Part shown: positions 48,901 through 58,136 of the stretch, in pieces
Numbering within the stretch: position 1 is the first letter of the stretch
Layout of the letters: each line of letters begins with the position of its first letter
Source: Blastomussa wellsi
Lineage: Eukaryota > Cnidaria > Anthozoa > Scleractinia > Plerogyridae
Direction of reading: 5' to 3'
Assembly (NCBI GenBank): GCA_947652115.1
Contig: OX393563.1
Coordinates: forward strand, 29,995,205 to 30,059,204
Length of the DNA stretch: 64,000 nt
Made by a program: the position numbers and the translations under genes
The notes under the pieces: generated by a model
What the model was told of the DNA's origin: nothing
Database searches by the model: none
What the model saw: only the letters and a program-made list of their open reading frames with translations

Positions 48901-51900
48901 CGTTCTGAGTTTAGACAGATTTTGCGGCATCCATCACTGGATTACTGTAGTGTAGCAGGAAATGAGGTATTTCTGTTAAATTTGATCAGTGTTTCATTCC
49001 TTGCTCCCAATGTGTGGCTTCATAGCTCAGTTGGTAGAACATTGCACCGGTCTCGCTGAGGTCCTGGCTTCGACCCTGACTTTTTTTCAGGCTTCTTTAA
49101 AGGGCCCTAGTCAGCCTCCGCCATTTTCGATGGCATCGAAATTATAGAAATTGTATGGTGAAGCGCAAACGTATTGTATTGTTGTAGGCTAGGTTACCGG
49201 AAATGTTTAAATTACCTTTAGCAAGTTTCTCAAATGTATTCTTTCGTTTCTACACGATCCGCGTAAAATATAATACTGAAATTCTCACATGTAAACAATA
49301 ACAAAGGTGTGGCTGACCAGGGCCCTTTAATTTCCAGTTGCTTATTTGGAAAATTCACTGCGATGTTCATTTCTCGAGCTTATGAATGCCGCGCCATTGC
49401 ATTTGCGATTTTTACAAAGGTTTTGATCCCGGGGGGGGTACTCCCGTATGAAAATGACGGGGGTGCTCGTCGGAAATTTTCGAAAACACCCCTAAAAGGT
49501 ACCAGAATCTCATTTTGTGGGCGTGGCTCAGAGTAATTTTTACCCCTAAAAGGTACCATTTTTCTTATTTTTCTTTTGTAAAACAAATGCGGGCCTATAC
49601 GGAAGGCCCCTAAAAGGTACCACAACATCTTAAGCGGCGGTCATTTTAGATTTTTGCACCCTAAGCGGTACCAATTCACAAATTTTACCCCCTAAAAGGT
49701 ACGACGAGCACCCCCGTCATTTTTATAGGGGAGTACCCCCCCCCCCCGGGGTTTTGATTCACGCCATTACAGATGGTTTCCGAGTTATTCAACCACTCAA
49801 ATCTTAGAATGAAGAGAGAGCAGTTGACTGCCTAAGTGAACCAGTGAGAATCTGACTGGCATTTGCGATGGCAGCAACTCAAACCCAGTCCATAAGAAAA
49901 CTTTCAGATGCATCCGCTCTAGTAGAAATCTGGTTGCAATCTGCAGTGTTGAGTCATTGGCTTATGAACTTGTAGAACCCATTGAAAAGTTGTTGACAGT
50001 ATCAACCACGTCTCGTGCTGTTAAAACAGCCTTCTGTATATCTCATAGAGAATGGTAAAAACAAGTTAAATCCTGTGTTTTCAGTTCTTGATTGAAGTGA
50101 GGAATACAAATCTGAAGGGGGTGCCTGGTGACTGGATCAAAATAAGCGCGTAAGTTTTAAATGATTTGGCTTTTTACTGGAGTAAGTGCAACAATATACC
50201 GTCATGGGCGCTTAATTTCTCTTGTTATCAATACAAGAATTCTGCAGTAATTTCGCTCTTTTAAGGTTGGTTTTCAATAGTGATGGAGTCGGAGTTAGAA
50301 TTGTAACCAGAAGCACAAAGCTTTACAATCTAGTTGAAAATAAAACCGGCCAACGGCCAATTCCGCTTATTACTCTCTGTCGAAAACTTGATTTTCGAAG
50401 TCGCGAGCAGAAAAAAAGTACTCGGAGTGCCTGAACCAAGCAGTCAGAGTGTGGTCGGTCTATTCTTCCGTTTGTGCCTGCGACTCTAACGTTTTGTAGA
50501 TTTCATTGCATGGATAATAAGCGACGGAATCGTGAGCGGAATCCGACGAAAATAGAAATGTTCTCAAAACGTTTCTTTTTCCGACTCCGATTCCTCTGAT
50601 TTTCGACTTTCGCTCTTGCAGTGTATATTGTATCGATATTGTAACTGGAAATCGGATTTTGATCATTTGCTTTCAGCACCAAGCAAGTGTCAAGGTTCAG
50701 GACGCCATTCGTTGAGGACAAGTTCAAACTTCTCTGCCAGTGGCGAGAACAGCTGTCAATCACATGTCAAGAGGCGTGGATAGAATTCCTTGGGCTGTTC
50801 GCAGAAGGTTTTTCCAGATATCGCCGGGCTGTACATCTCATCGCTACACTCGACTGTTTGTTTTCCTTGGCCTCTGTAGCAAAGCAACCGGGTTTCACCA
50901 GGTACATCTTTCAAACAAATGAGTAAAACAATACGTACACTCTGAAAAGGCAGTTTAAGTGGTGGACCATATATAAGTTAACTCCTGCAAATAAAAACTA
51001 AAAAATAAACTAAAGGAAGCTAAAAACTTGTTTGAAATCAGAAGTGTCAGTCGTTCGCTTCTCGTTTCCGGTTTAGCAGTAGACCCCAGCGTTGCTCTCC
51101 GCCCTCTGCAAGCTCGACTTGTCGGGAATTCTATTCGTATTCGGCTCAAAACAACTGTTGTTTCGACCGTCCGTCCCGTCGGTTCGTCCGTTCGTTCATT
51201 CGTTTCGGCGGCAACTTTCCTCGTCCGTCCGTTCACGGGGTCATTTACTTACTGGCTTGTTCGATCCGTTTGACAGCCGCTATCCCATTCTTATTCTCAA
51301 AGAATTCGACCACTTTCTCCACACTGAATACTGAATATGGTGTACAGTCGTTGCGCTAGTTCAACACAAACAAAGTAAGACGTCGTAGCAATAATTCCGT
51401 TGCTATAAACGACGAAAAGGCGAGTGTAGAGTAAAAAGTCGGTTTGAAATTTGACTATCTTTCCAATTCATTTCGTCTTCATTTGTGTCTTAGATATAAA
51501 TGCCTGTTGACTGCAAGAGTTTATTTACTTTTTCAGACCTTTCTAAACCTGTTATCGTAAGTCATCCCTTTCTTAAGCTCGGTGCAAACAAACAGCTACT
51601 CTTTAAATGTGTTCAGTATTTTCAGGGATTTGCTCATTTACAGGTTCGCAAGTAATAATTAAATTGATTTTGTTTGTACACGATAAAATCACCTCATTTC
51701 TGTGTGTTTATGGTTCAAGAAAGATTCCTTCTTAAATAAACTTCAACCGTTAGTCATTCATCTTGAAGTAAACACTTCTATTTTGAATCGGAATTCAATT
51801 AATTTCTTATCCAACTGCTGCAAACTTGGGTTTGTTGGTTACCAGACTGATGCCCTTACTCGGCCAGACTTCTAATCGTGCTATATTTAAGCAATAGACC

Positions 51901-54900
51901 ACACTTTCTATGGGTTTATAGGGGTAATAACCCACGCGGGATGTTAGGGAGAACACGAGAAAAGTTTGTAAATCACGAGCCGCAGGCGAGTGATTTACAA
52001 ATTTTTAGAGTGTGGTCCATTGCTTTTTTATAATAATTCAGAAGACGTGCGATTTTTCCGTGGGTTTACCGGCACAATAAACCATAGCTGATTGACCAAT
52101 CAGAGTGCGCGCATTGATTTTGTTATTATATAATTGATGTTAACAAACCAAGAGCTATGAATCATTCACGTAGGGAAACTTTACGAATGCTATATTCTTT
52201 ATATAGCATACCGATACTAAATATTGTTGTTTTACCAACCGCCTGTCATGTCTTCATTGTATCATTCTAGGCCTACTGTGAAAGACTCTGAAGCGCACAT
52301 TCACATCAAACAAGGACGACACCCTGTATTAGATTCCCTTCTGCCAGAGAATAAACAGTTTGTCCCGAATGATACACACATGGATGTAAGTGAATGCAGT
52401 TGATCCGTTCCGGCATAACAGTAACTATCAAACGCTCTGTGCGCTTCGGCAAATCGCTCCGTGTGTACTGCTTCCAAACAAGTCGTTGCCACCGCAGAGA
52501 CAAAATTCTGTCTCAGCGACCAAAACTTGTCCCCGCGACTTATCGCCGAGTGTATCTCGTCGAGGTTTTGATATTTTTTGTCTTTAATCCGTCCAAATCT
52601 TCGCCAATATTAACTATGCTTTTTTCTTGATTACGTCTGGAATTTCTTTCCTTCAGTTAATGAACTTTTTTGAACTTTTCGATGGTTTGTAAATGAATTT
52701 TGCAGAAACGAGTTAATTTATTGCGATCGACATGGCTAATAAAAGATCTACACTTATCGAGACAGAAATGTGTTTTAAAAATACTTTGACAGCCAGAAAA
52801 GTTTCAAGTTAACAAATTGCACTTGTGGTTGTGTTCTGATTGTGAAGATTGTATTTTGGTTCCGTTGCAGGTAAACAGTAATCGTTGCATGATTATCACC
52901 GGACCAAATATGGGCGGCAAGAGTTCTTACATAAAACAGGTGCGAATCTGAACACTAAACCAATATCAGTTTCATCTTTCACTTATTGGCTACTAAAGAA
53001 CGACGAACTGAACGAACAACCGACTGATCATTGACCCACCTTCGAACGATCGAACGAACGATCATTTCAGTGTTTGGCAACTGTAGGTTTTCAAGGTTAG
53101 TTTCAGATTAGTGATGCCGTTTCTGATTACTTTCAATGTAATTACATGCCGTCAAGCCAAAACCTGACTTACAGTACCCCACACAGGTTGCCTTGATTGC
53201 TATTCTGGCCCAGGTCGGCTCGTTTGTGCCAGCCGAGGAAGCACAGGTTGGACTTCTAGATGCGGTTTTTACCAGGTACAAATAGCCATGATGGTTTTCA
53301 TATTGTAGCGCAAATTATTAAAAACTAGCTATGGTACATTGCATTTCCTGAGTTTTGATTGGTTGAGAGACTAGTATATGAGCTCATTTTCCATTGACCT
53401 ACCAAAAAGGTACATGTACGCGTAAAAGAATGCATTTTTGCAATGTTTGTGCAATATTTTTGGGGCGTTTTTAATAAAACAATTGTTCCACTCGCGCTTG
53501 TTGGAAATGAGATGGTTATAGCCAACTCGGCGCTACGCGCCATCTCATATCCAACGCGCGCTCGTGGAATAGTTGTTAATTAGCCACGTTGTCTGCCACG
53601 GGGCAAACGCTGAAATGATGCCGTTTCTCGTAAAATCGGACGGTCTAAGTAGTGAAGTATCTGCGGTAAAGCCACATTTGAGAGCCAAATTATGGAATAA
53701 TGATTTCATTATAAGGTTAGTTTGAAATAGTTACTCGATCCCTTGACTTATTAACTACGCAAGCCGTTTTCTTTTTTATAAAGTGTCAAAATTGCGTTAA
53801 ACTTAGAATATTTAAACCACAAAACAGAAACCAAAGCATGGCTATGAAAAAATTTCTCAGAGTACATGATAAGAAAGCAGCTGAAATTTGTCGATTTAGG
53901 CTTGTTTGCCCCCTCACATATCACGTGCCTGGTTTGCATTACAATGTGAAAACTAAACATGGTGGGTATCGTGAATAAGGTCTATTGACACTTTACAACT
54001 ACTGACATTTTACAACTTTCATGCATTGCAAGCATTTTATATAACGTGATTTCAATTGTTTGCCTTTTGTTGATAGAATGGGAGCTTCAGACAATATTTA
54101 CAAAGGCCAGAGCACTTTTATGGTCGAACTGCAGGTAATTATTTTTAATACTATTTCAACTGTAGAGCACCATTCAATCGATTGTCAACTTGCTTTAATC
54201 TTAATTTTTGTTTGCTGAGCTAGCTGAGCTAGCTGTGTGATTGGTTCGCAAATACTCGTCGAACCAATAGGAACAAACGTCTCGTTTTCTCAGCCAATAA
54301 GGTTATCAGGTAAATATAATCAAACAAATCGTGAATTGGGTTCTCGAAATTGTCCGGCGTGCAAGCTTTCATTGCAGTATTTGGCCATATTGTGTTGGCA
54401 GTGGTTGTTCTGTTGACATTTACTGGAAACCTCTCTAACACGTGATTAACTGTCGTTATCGCAGGAAACTTCTGATATAATTGCCCAGGCCACTCCTAAG
54501 TCACTTGTCATTCTGGATGAGTTGGGTCGGGGAACTAGTACCCACGACGGCACGGCCATTGCCTATGCCACATTGCATCACTTCATCAGCAAGGTATGTG
54601 TTGCAGATATAGTAGAACGCGCTACAGTGTCTTTGGGTACTGATAAGCCTTGGGAAAACTTCTTCCCTAAATTGTTTTCAGGGTTTTGGAGTGCGGTCCG
54701 CGAAATTTGACGTGTATTCCTTTTTCCGAAGTGAGAGATAAAGTAAACAGCTTATTAGCCTCGTTTTTTTCGGCCCGTACTGTAAGATGCATGTCTCATT
54801 TGTTTCCTTCGCTTTATCCTTTGAACCTTGATCGGCGGAAAAAAACTCGTTGTGAATGTTCCAGTACAGACCAAGTCTTTTGTTAACAATTCACTTTCAT

Positions 54901-56653
54901 AAAACTCTCCAGTCATTTGAATGCATTCGAGAAATAAAGTAACACTCGTCTGCGGCTCGAGCTTTGCTATTTTTTCGTCTTCTCAAATGCCTATCGTGTT
55001 ATATAACCGTTTGGTTTTGCTTTTTTGTGTTAAATAACACCGCCACATTCGGATGTAGATGGTTGTCACGGCTTTGTGACCATAGTTGCGACTATAGTGC
55101 TGCTTCTTGCTCTGATTTTTCACTAAATATTCCTTTGTTTATTCTCCCTGTAGGTGTCCAGCCTGACTTTGTTTGTCACACACTACCCGTCGTTAGCAGA
55201 GCTGGACACCATCTTCCCGAACCAAGTTACCAACAATCACATGGCTTTTATGACGTCCGAAGAGGTGCATGATCAACAGAGCGCCATACAGTGTACCGAG
55301 GGAGGGGAGACTGAGGAGCATCAGCTACCGTCTAGTGTACCGTCAGTTACGTTTTTGTATCACTTGGTGAATGGAGCCGCGGCGAGAAGCTATGGATTAA
55401 ATGTTGCTCGCTTGGCAGGAATTCCCAATGAAATACTCGAGCAGGCTGCCGAAAAATCACGAGAACTGGAGAACTTGATCATCACAAGACGGTGGGTAGC
55501 TGAAATTAACTGTGAAATTTAGTCTCACAATGCCATGTTTTAGTGTACAATCTATCCTTTTCGACATACCTAAATCAGGGTTCGTAACGGTCATGGAATT
55601 TTAGAAATACATTTTCCAGGCCTGGAAAGTCATGGCATTTAAGTTTGGGTCATGGAAAGTCATGGAAAATGATGTTCATTGCACAATAAAAGCTAGGCAG
55701 TTTTTGTTTTCGTGAACAAAATTGAAAAAATATGAAGAAAATTTGAAGAAAATGGCCAAAGTTATTTAGGTTATGGAAAACGTAAAAGGTCGTGGGAAAG
55801 GTCTTGGAAAAATCAACTGGGAATTTCAAAAGCTAAAAACCGAGTAGGAACCCTGTTCCTTAGCAGGGCCATAGCCAGACTTTAATTGTAGACGAAGCAA
55901 AATATACGATCGCCGAGACGCGAGATGTTTGGAATGGGGCTGACGGAATGCCCCCTGCCCCCAAGAATATTCCGAAATTTGGAAGCTCTGAAACTCCACT
56001 TTCAGCATTTTTCATGGGGTATTTTTTTAATGCTTTTCAGCTACTAGGCAGTGATAATGAGGTTAATTTTATATGTATTTGCTCTGTGGGGCCATGTTTG
56101 ATTTATTGTCCCTTGCCCGTATTGAAGACGTTTCCGTAAGGACAGGTTCAGCTGTAGTTTAATAATTTTGGGATAAAATCTGTTTTGCTTCTCGTGGCAT
56201 TTTCTAATAACAGAGAGAGCTCGCCGATTTTGTGTCAGTCAGTATTCTCTTTACATGTGAGAGGCGCAGTGGCCTAATGGTTAGTGCGCTGGACTCCGGA
56301 TCGGACGGTCCGGGTTCGAACCCTGGCCGGGTCACTGCGTTGTGTTCTTGGGAAGACACTTTACTCTCACAGTGCTTCTCTTCAACCAGGTGTATAAATG
56401 AGTACCGGCAACGTAATGCTGGGGGTAACCCTGCAATGGACTAGCATCCCTACTCCAGGGGAGTAGAAATATTCCTAGCTTTATTCCTTAACCTTTTTGT
56501 TTTTCTTTATTTTCCCTCAGTTCCATGAAGGCTAGTTTCCAGGAACTCTTCTCAAACAAGCCGATTACACACGAGGCGATCAAACACTTGAAGATGGTAT
56601 TGGAAAAGATGTCACCCGAGGTGAAAGAAAAGGCATCTGCTTGTAACTCTTGA
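36944..56653 (+). CDS. MSH3: MSH3, MutS-homologue mismatch-repair ATPase
   Basis: Exons: 36944-37165, 38390-38932, 39671-39765, 40608-40747, 42338-42474, 42821-42993, 44496-44768, 45341-45425, 45845-45954, 46745-46877, 47294-47419, 48003-48064, 48290-48356, 48865-48966, 50085-50149, 50677-50901, 52271-52385, 52871-52939, 53187-53275, 54077-54134, 54465-54593, 55154-55491, 56521-56653. All phases close, giving 1162 residues (human about 1137). With MSH2 it forms MutS-beta, which binds insertion/deletion loops in the nucleus. PCNA-binding box QATISSFF is at 32-39. Mismatch-binding domain I starts at [12 protein letters not shown] with the wedge pair Tyr245-Arg246. Connector, lever and clamp follow. 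Walker A is GPNMGGKSS (902-910) and Walker [11 protein letters not shown] (977-986), then FVTHYPS and the C-terminal helices. The MSH3-type [12 protein letters not shown] identifies MSH3 rather than MSH6. An in-frame Met at 36800 would add 48 residues. 36944 is preferred because 36800 is only 80 nt from the divergent gene's start. Confidence 0.95.
37558..37765 (+). repeat. SINE-like element, family 1
   Basis: GTAGTGGTCTAATGGTTGTT head, GGACTCCAG, TATGTTCGTGGGAAAGACAC, TATAAATGGCTAACC and GTAACCTGGGATGGACTAG in family order. It lies in MSH3 intron 1. Confidence 0.7.
40805..41340. repeat. Degenerate array of GTCGGTCAACATGTCAG-like units
   Basis: Repeated short variants: TATGTCGGTTAACATGACAG, GACATGTTGATCGACATAT, GGTCGACATGTCAGTTGTCG, ATATTGGTCAACACTCGG and TATCGATCAACATGTCAGC. 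The units alternate orientation and spacing, in MSH3 intron 4. Confidence 0.55.
41370..42125. repeat. Element with GATATTTAGAAA clusters at both ends
   Basis: 41395-41480 and 42050-42115 each carry several copies of GATATTTAGAA(A), separated by about 570 bp of unrelated sequence. ACTTCAAAGTAGGC occurs outside both clusters (about 41358 and 42141). It may be one decayed insertion with repetitive ends. Confidence 0.4.
43199..44163. repeat. Long MITE (about 965 bp) with TATAAGCCC-rich ends
   Basis: Left end TACCGTAAAATTCCAGTTAT, then GCTTATAAGCCC. Right end GGGCTTATAACAGGAATTTA, then GCAGTA. These are imperfect inverted termini, with a possible TA duplication outside. It lies in the MSH3 intron between exons 42821-42993 and 44496-44768. 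No transposase is seen, so it is non-autonomous. Confidence 0.75.
44815..44945 (-). repeat. SINE-like element, family 1, 5' part only
   Basis: The reverse complement gives the head and B-box-proximal half, with TTGTGTTCTTGGGCAAGATA and CACTGGACTC. It is truncated before the GTATAAATGGGTAC block. Confidence 0.6.
46106..46529. repeat. MITE with CAGGGCTCGACAC termini and TTTAC duplication
   Basis: Left CAGGGCTCGACACTAACG, right TTGGTGTCGAGCCCTG, with TTTAC directly flanking both ends (46101-46105, 46530-46534). Inner ends share GGCTAGTAG / CACTAGCC motifs. It ends about 215 bp before MSH3 exon 46745-46877. Confidence 0.85.
49012..49095 (+). repeat. tRNA-derived SINE-like element, family 2
   Basis: GTGTGGCTTCATAGCTCAGT, TGGTAGAACATTGCACC, GGCTTCGACCC and TTTTTTTCAGGC align with the copy at 2896-3047. 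The B-box has decayed (GGCTTCGACCC). It abuts the TTAA MITE at 49101. Confidence 0.6.
49101..49326. repeat. MITE with AGGGCCCTAGTCAGCC termini and TTAA duplication, copy 2
   Basis: Left AGGGCCCTAGTCAGCC, right GGCTGACCAGGGCCCT, with TTAA at 49097-49100 and 49327-49330, a piggyBac-type signature. The interior is the reverse complement of 19708-19930. Confidence 0.85.
49427..49755. repeat. Element with CCCCTAAAAGGTACC repeats and GGGGGTACTCCC ends
   Basis: Long inverted ends (GGGGTACTCCCGTATGAAAA, then TGACGGGGGTGCTCGTCG, against CGACGAGCACCCCCGTCATT, then TTATAGGGGAGTACCCC) enclose at least five copies of CCCCTAAAAGGTACC-like units spaced by about 40-60 nt. The C/G runs at both ends may be assembly-sensitive. 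Confidence 0.8.
51891..52024. repeat. Palindromic element in an MSH3 intron
   Basis: GCAATAGACCACACTTTCTA pairs with AGAGTGTGGTCCATTGC. The centre GTTTGTAAATCACGAGC pairs with GAGTGATTTACAAA. It is a hairpin of about 130 nt. Confidence 0.75.
53478..53577. repeat. Palindromic element in an MSH3 intron
   Basis: AACAATTGTTCCACTCGCGC, then TTGGAAATGAGATGG, pairs with CCATCTCATATCCAACGCGC, then CTCGTGGAATAGTTGTT. The loop is about 25 nt. Confidence 0.75.
55577..55855 (+). repeat. Dispersed repeat rich in GTCATGGAAA, copy 2
   Basis: Ends CAGGGTTCGTAACGG and GTAGGAACCCTG are inverted. Internal GGCCTGGAAAGTCATGG and GGTCATGGAAAGTCATGG blocks match 17052-17334. Confidence 0.75.
56261..56480 (+). repeat. 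SINE-like element, family 1, best-preserved copy
   Basis: The tRNA head keeps both Pol III promoter boxes: A box TGGCCTAATGG (56270-56280) and B box GGTTCGAACCC (56313-56323). The body has TTGTGTTCTTGGGAAGACAC, GTATAAATGAGTACCGGC, GGTAACCCTGCAATGGACTA and GGGGAGTAGAAATATTCC. It lies in the last MSH3 intron, about 40 bp from the final exon. Confidence 0.85.
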
Positions 56654-58080
56654 CGATATAAACAATCGAGGTTTTGGGGCCTTAACTGTCAAAATTATAT
56701 GGAATCTGAATTCAGATAAGCGCAGGGAACGCTATTTTTATTTTTGTTCAAATTTCACGATTCGCTTGTCCTAAAATGCACAGATAAAATACAAAATAAT
56801 TGTAGACTGAAAATGTGTATTGTACTGTGTAGACGTCAAATTGGCACTGATTTGCAAGGGAAGCCAGAGAGAAATTTTTAAATGCCCGCGTTTATGTGGA
56901 ACTGATTTGACTTCCACTTTATGCGAGTTTATGGCCCTTATATATCATAGTTATTGGGAAAACGAACTCAGGTCGGAGTATTACAATTATGCAGTTCATC
57001 AAATTTGCAAGCACTGCGTAAAACCAAAACAAATCAACGCAAAATTTTTGTGCAAGATTGACACATCTTTTTCAGCTTTCCGCACTGGAATTAAACCTGT
57101 TCCATTAACCTCTTCACATTTTGAATTGTTAAATAAAACAATGGATACTTAACTGACCTTAGTGTTGTTTTGTTGAAGAAGCCATTGTAACAAATTCAAT
57201 AGAGAAACCAGGTGAACCCAAGAACACGTTCACATAAGACAGCATGGTTTAATCTGTTAATCGTTAGCGGTAAAATAACTTTATTTTCGTGTTGATCATA
57301 AGTTTTACAATTCACATAATGCTTGCAATATGGGCCGTGTGAATTTCGAATTGTCAATTGCAACTTTTAAGGGGAAAGCCGCTTAAGGCATGACAAGTAT
57401 CTTCACTAAATTATTTTTGATTTTCTCGCAATAATCACTGTCCCTCGAAAGGCCAGGACAAGTTAAACATGTGGCGAGCTGGGCACCCTTTCAGACTCCT
57501 CTAGCCAATGAAATCATGTGTCCCCAGGGCAGATCCACTTGTTCCTCGTGCACAGGCTCAACCGGCTAACAGGGACAAGCGGCTCTGGGGACGAGAATGG
57601 TTCGTACCAAAAAACGACTAGACTGCGCTGTTCCCAAACGCATAAAAATATACCACTGATTTCTCATTCGCCAGCATTTTGATCTAAAATTAACGGGAGG
57701 AGCCCGAATAAACAATTTTTCACTCGCAGTCCACACAAAACTGAGCGTGATCTAAGAACTGCGAGAGAAAACGACCTGTAGGAAAACTCTATTGTGACGA
57801 TGACCCCAGCACTTTTCACGAGACGGCGAAACTTCAGCGACATTTGTTTTGAAACAGGGTTAGCACTGATAATATTTCACGTGTATTTCTGAACCTTGCG
57901 CTAATGAATAAACGTAAATATTTTTTGTTAAATGCCATAATAAGGGTGTGTGCTTGTCGTGAAAATAAACTTATCTTATCTCTGCTTTGTCGACGGGTTG
58001 TTTTCCTTCACGTAATTTACTTTAAATAAGTAATGACTAAATTCGCGCAGCCAATAGAAATTCCCCATCCTTCAGATGAG
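56654..58080. other. MSH3 3' region and spacer
   Basis: AATAAA at 57132-57137 is a possible MSH3 poly(A) signal, about 480 nt after the stop. The rest shows no exon or clear repeat to me. Confidence 0.45.
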
Positions 58081-58081
58081 A

Positions 58082-58087
58082 TATAAT
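58082..58087 (+). promoter_or_regulatory. Candidate TATA box of the thioredoxin-like gene
   Basis: TATAAT lies 50 nt before the start codon at 58137. A start site about 30 nt downstream would leave a 5' UTR of about 20-25 nt. Position and sequence fit, but AT-rich chance matches are common here. Confidence 0.35.
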
Positions 58088-58136
58088 TCCCGGGAATCAG
58101 CGATCACTAGCGGTTTATCTCCGTTAGGTCTTCAAA

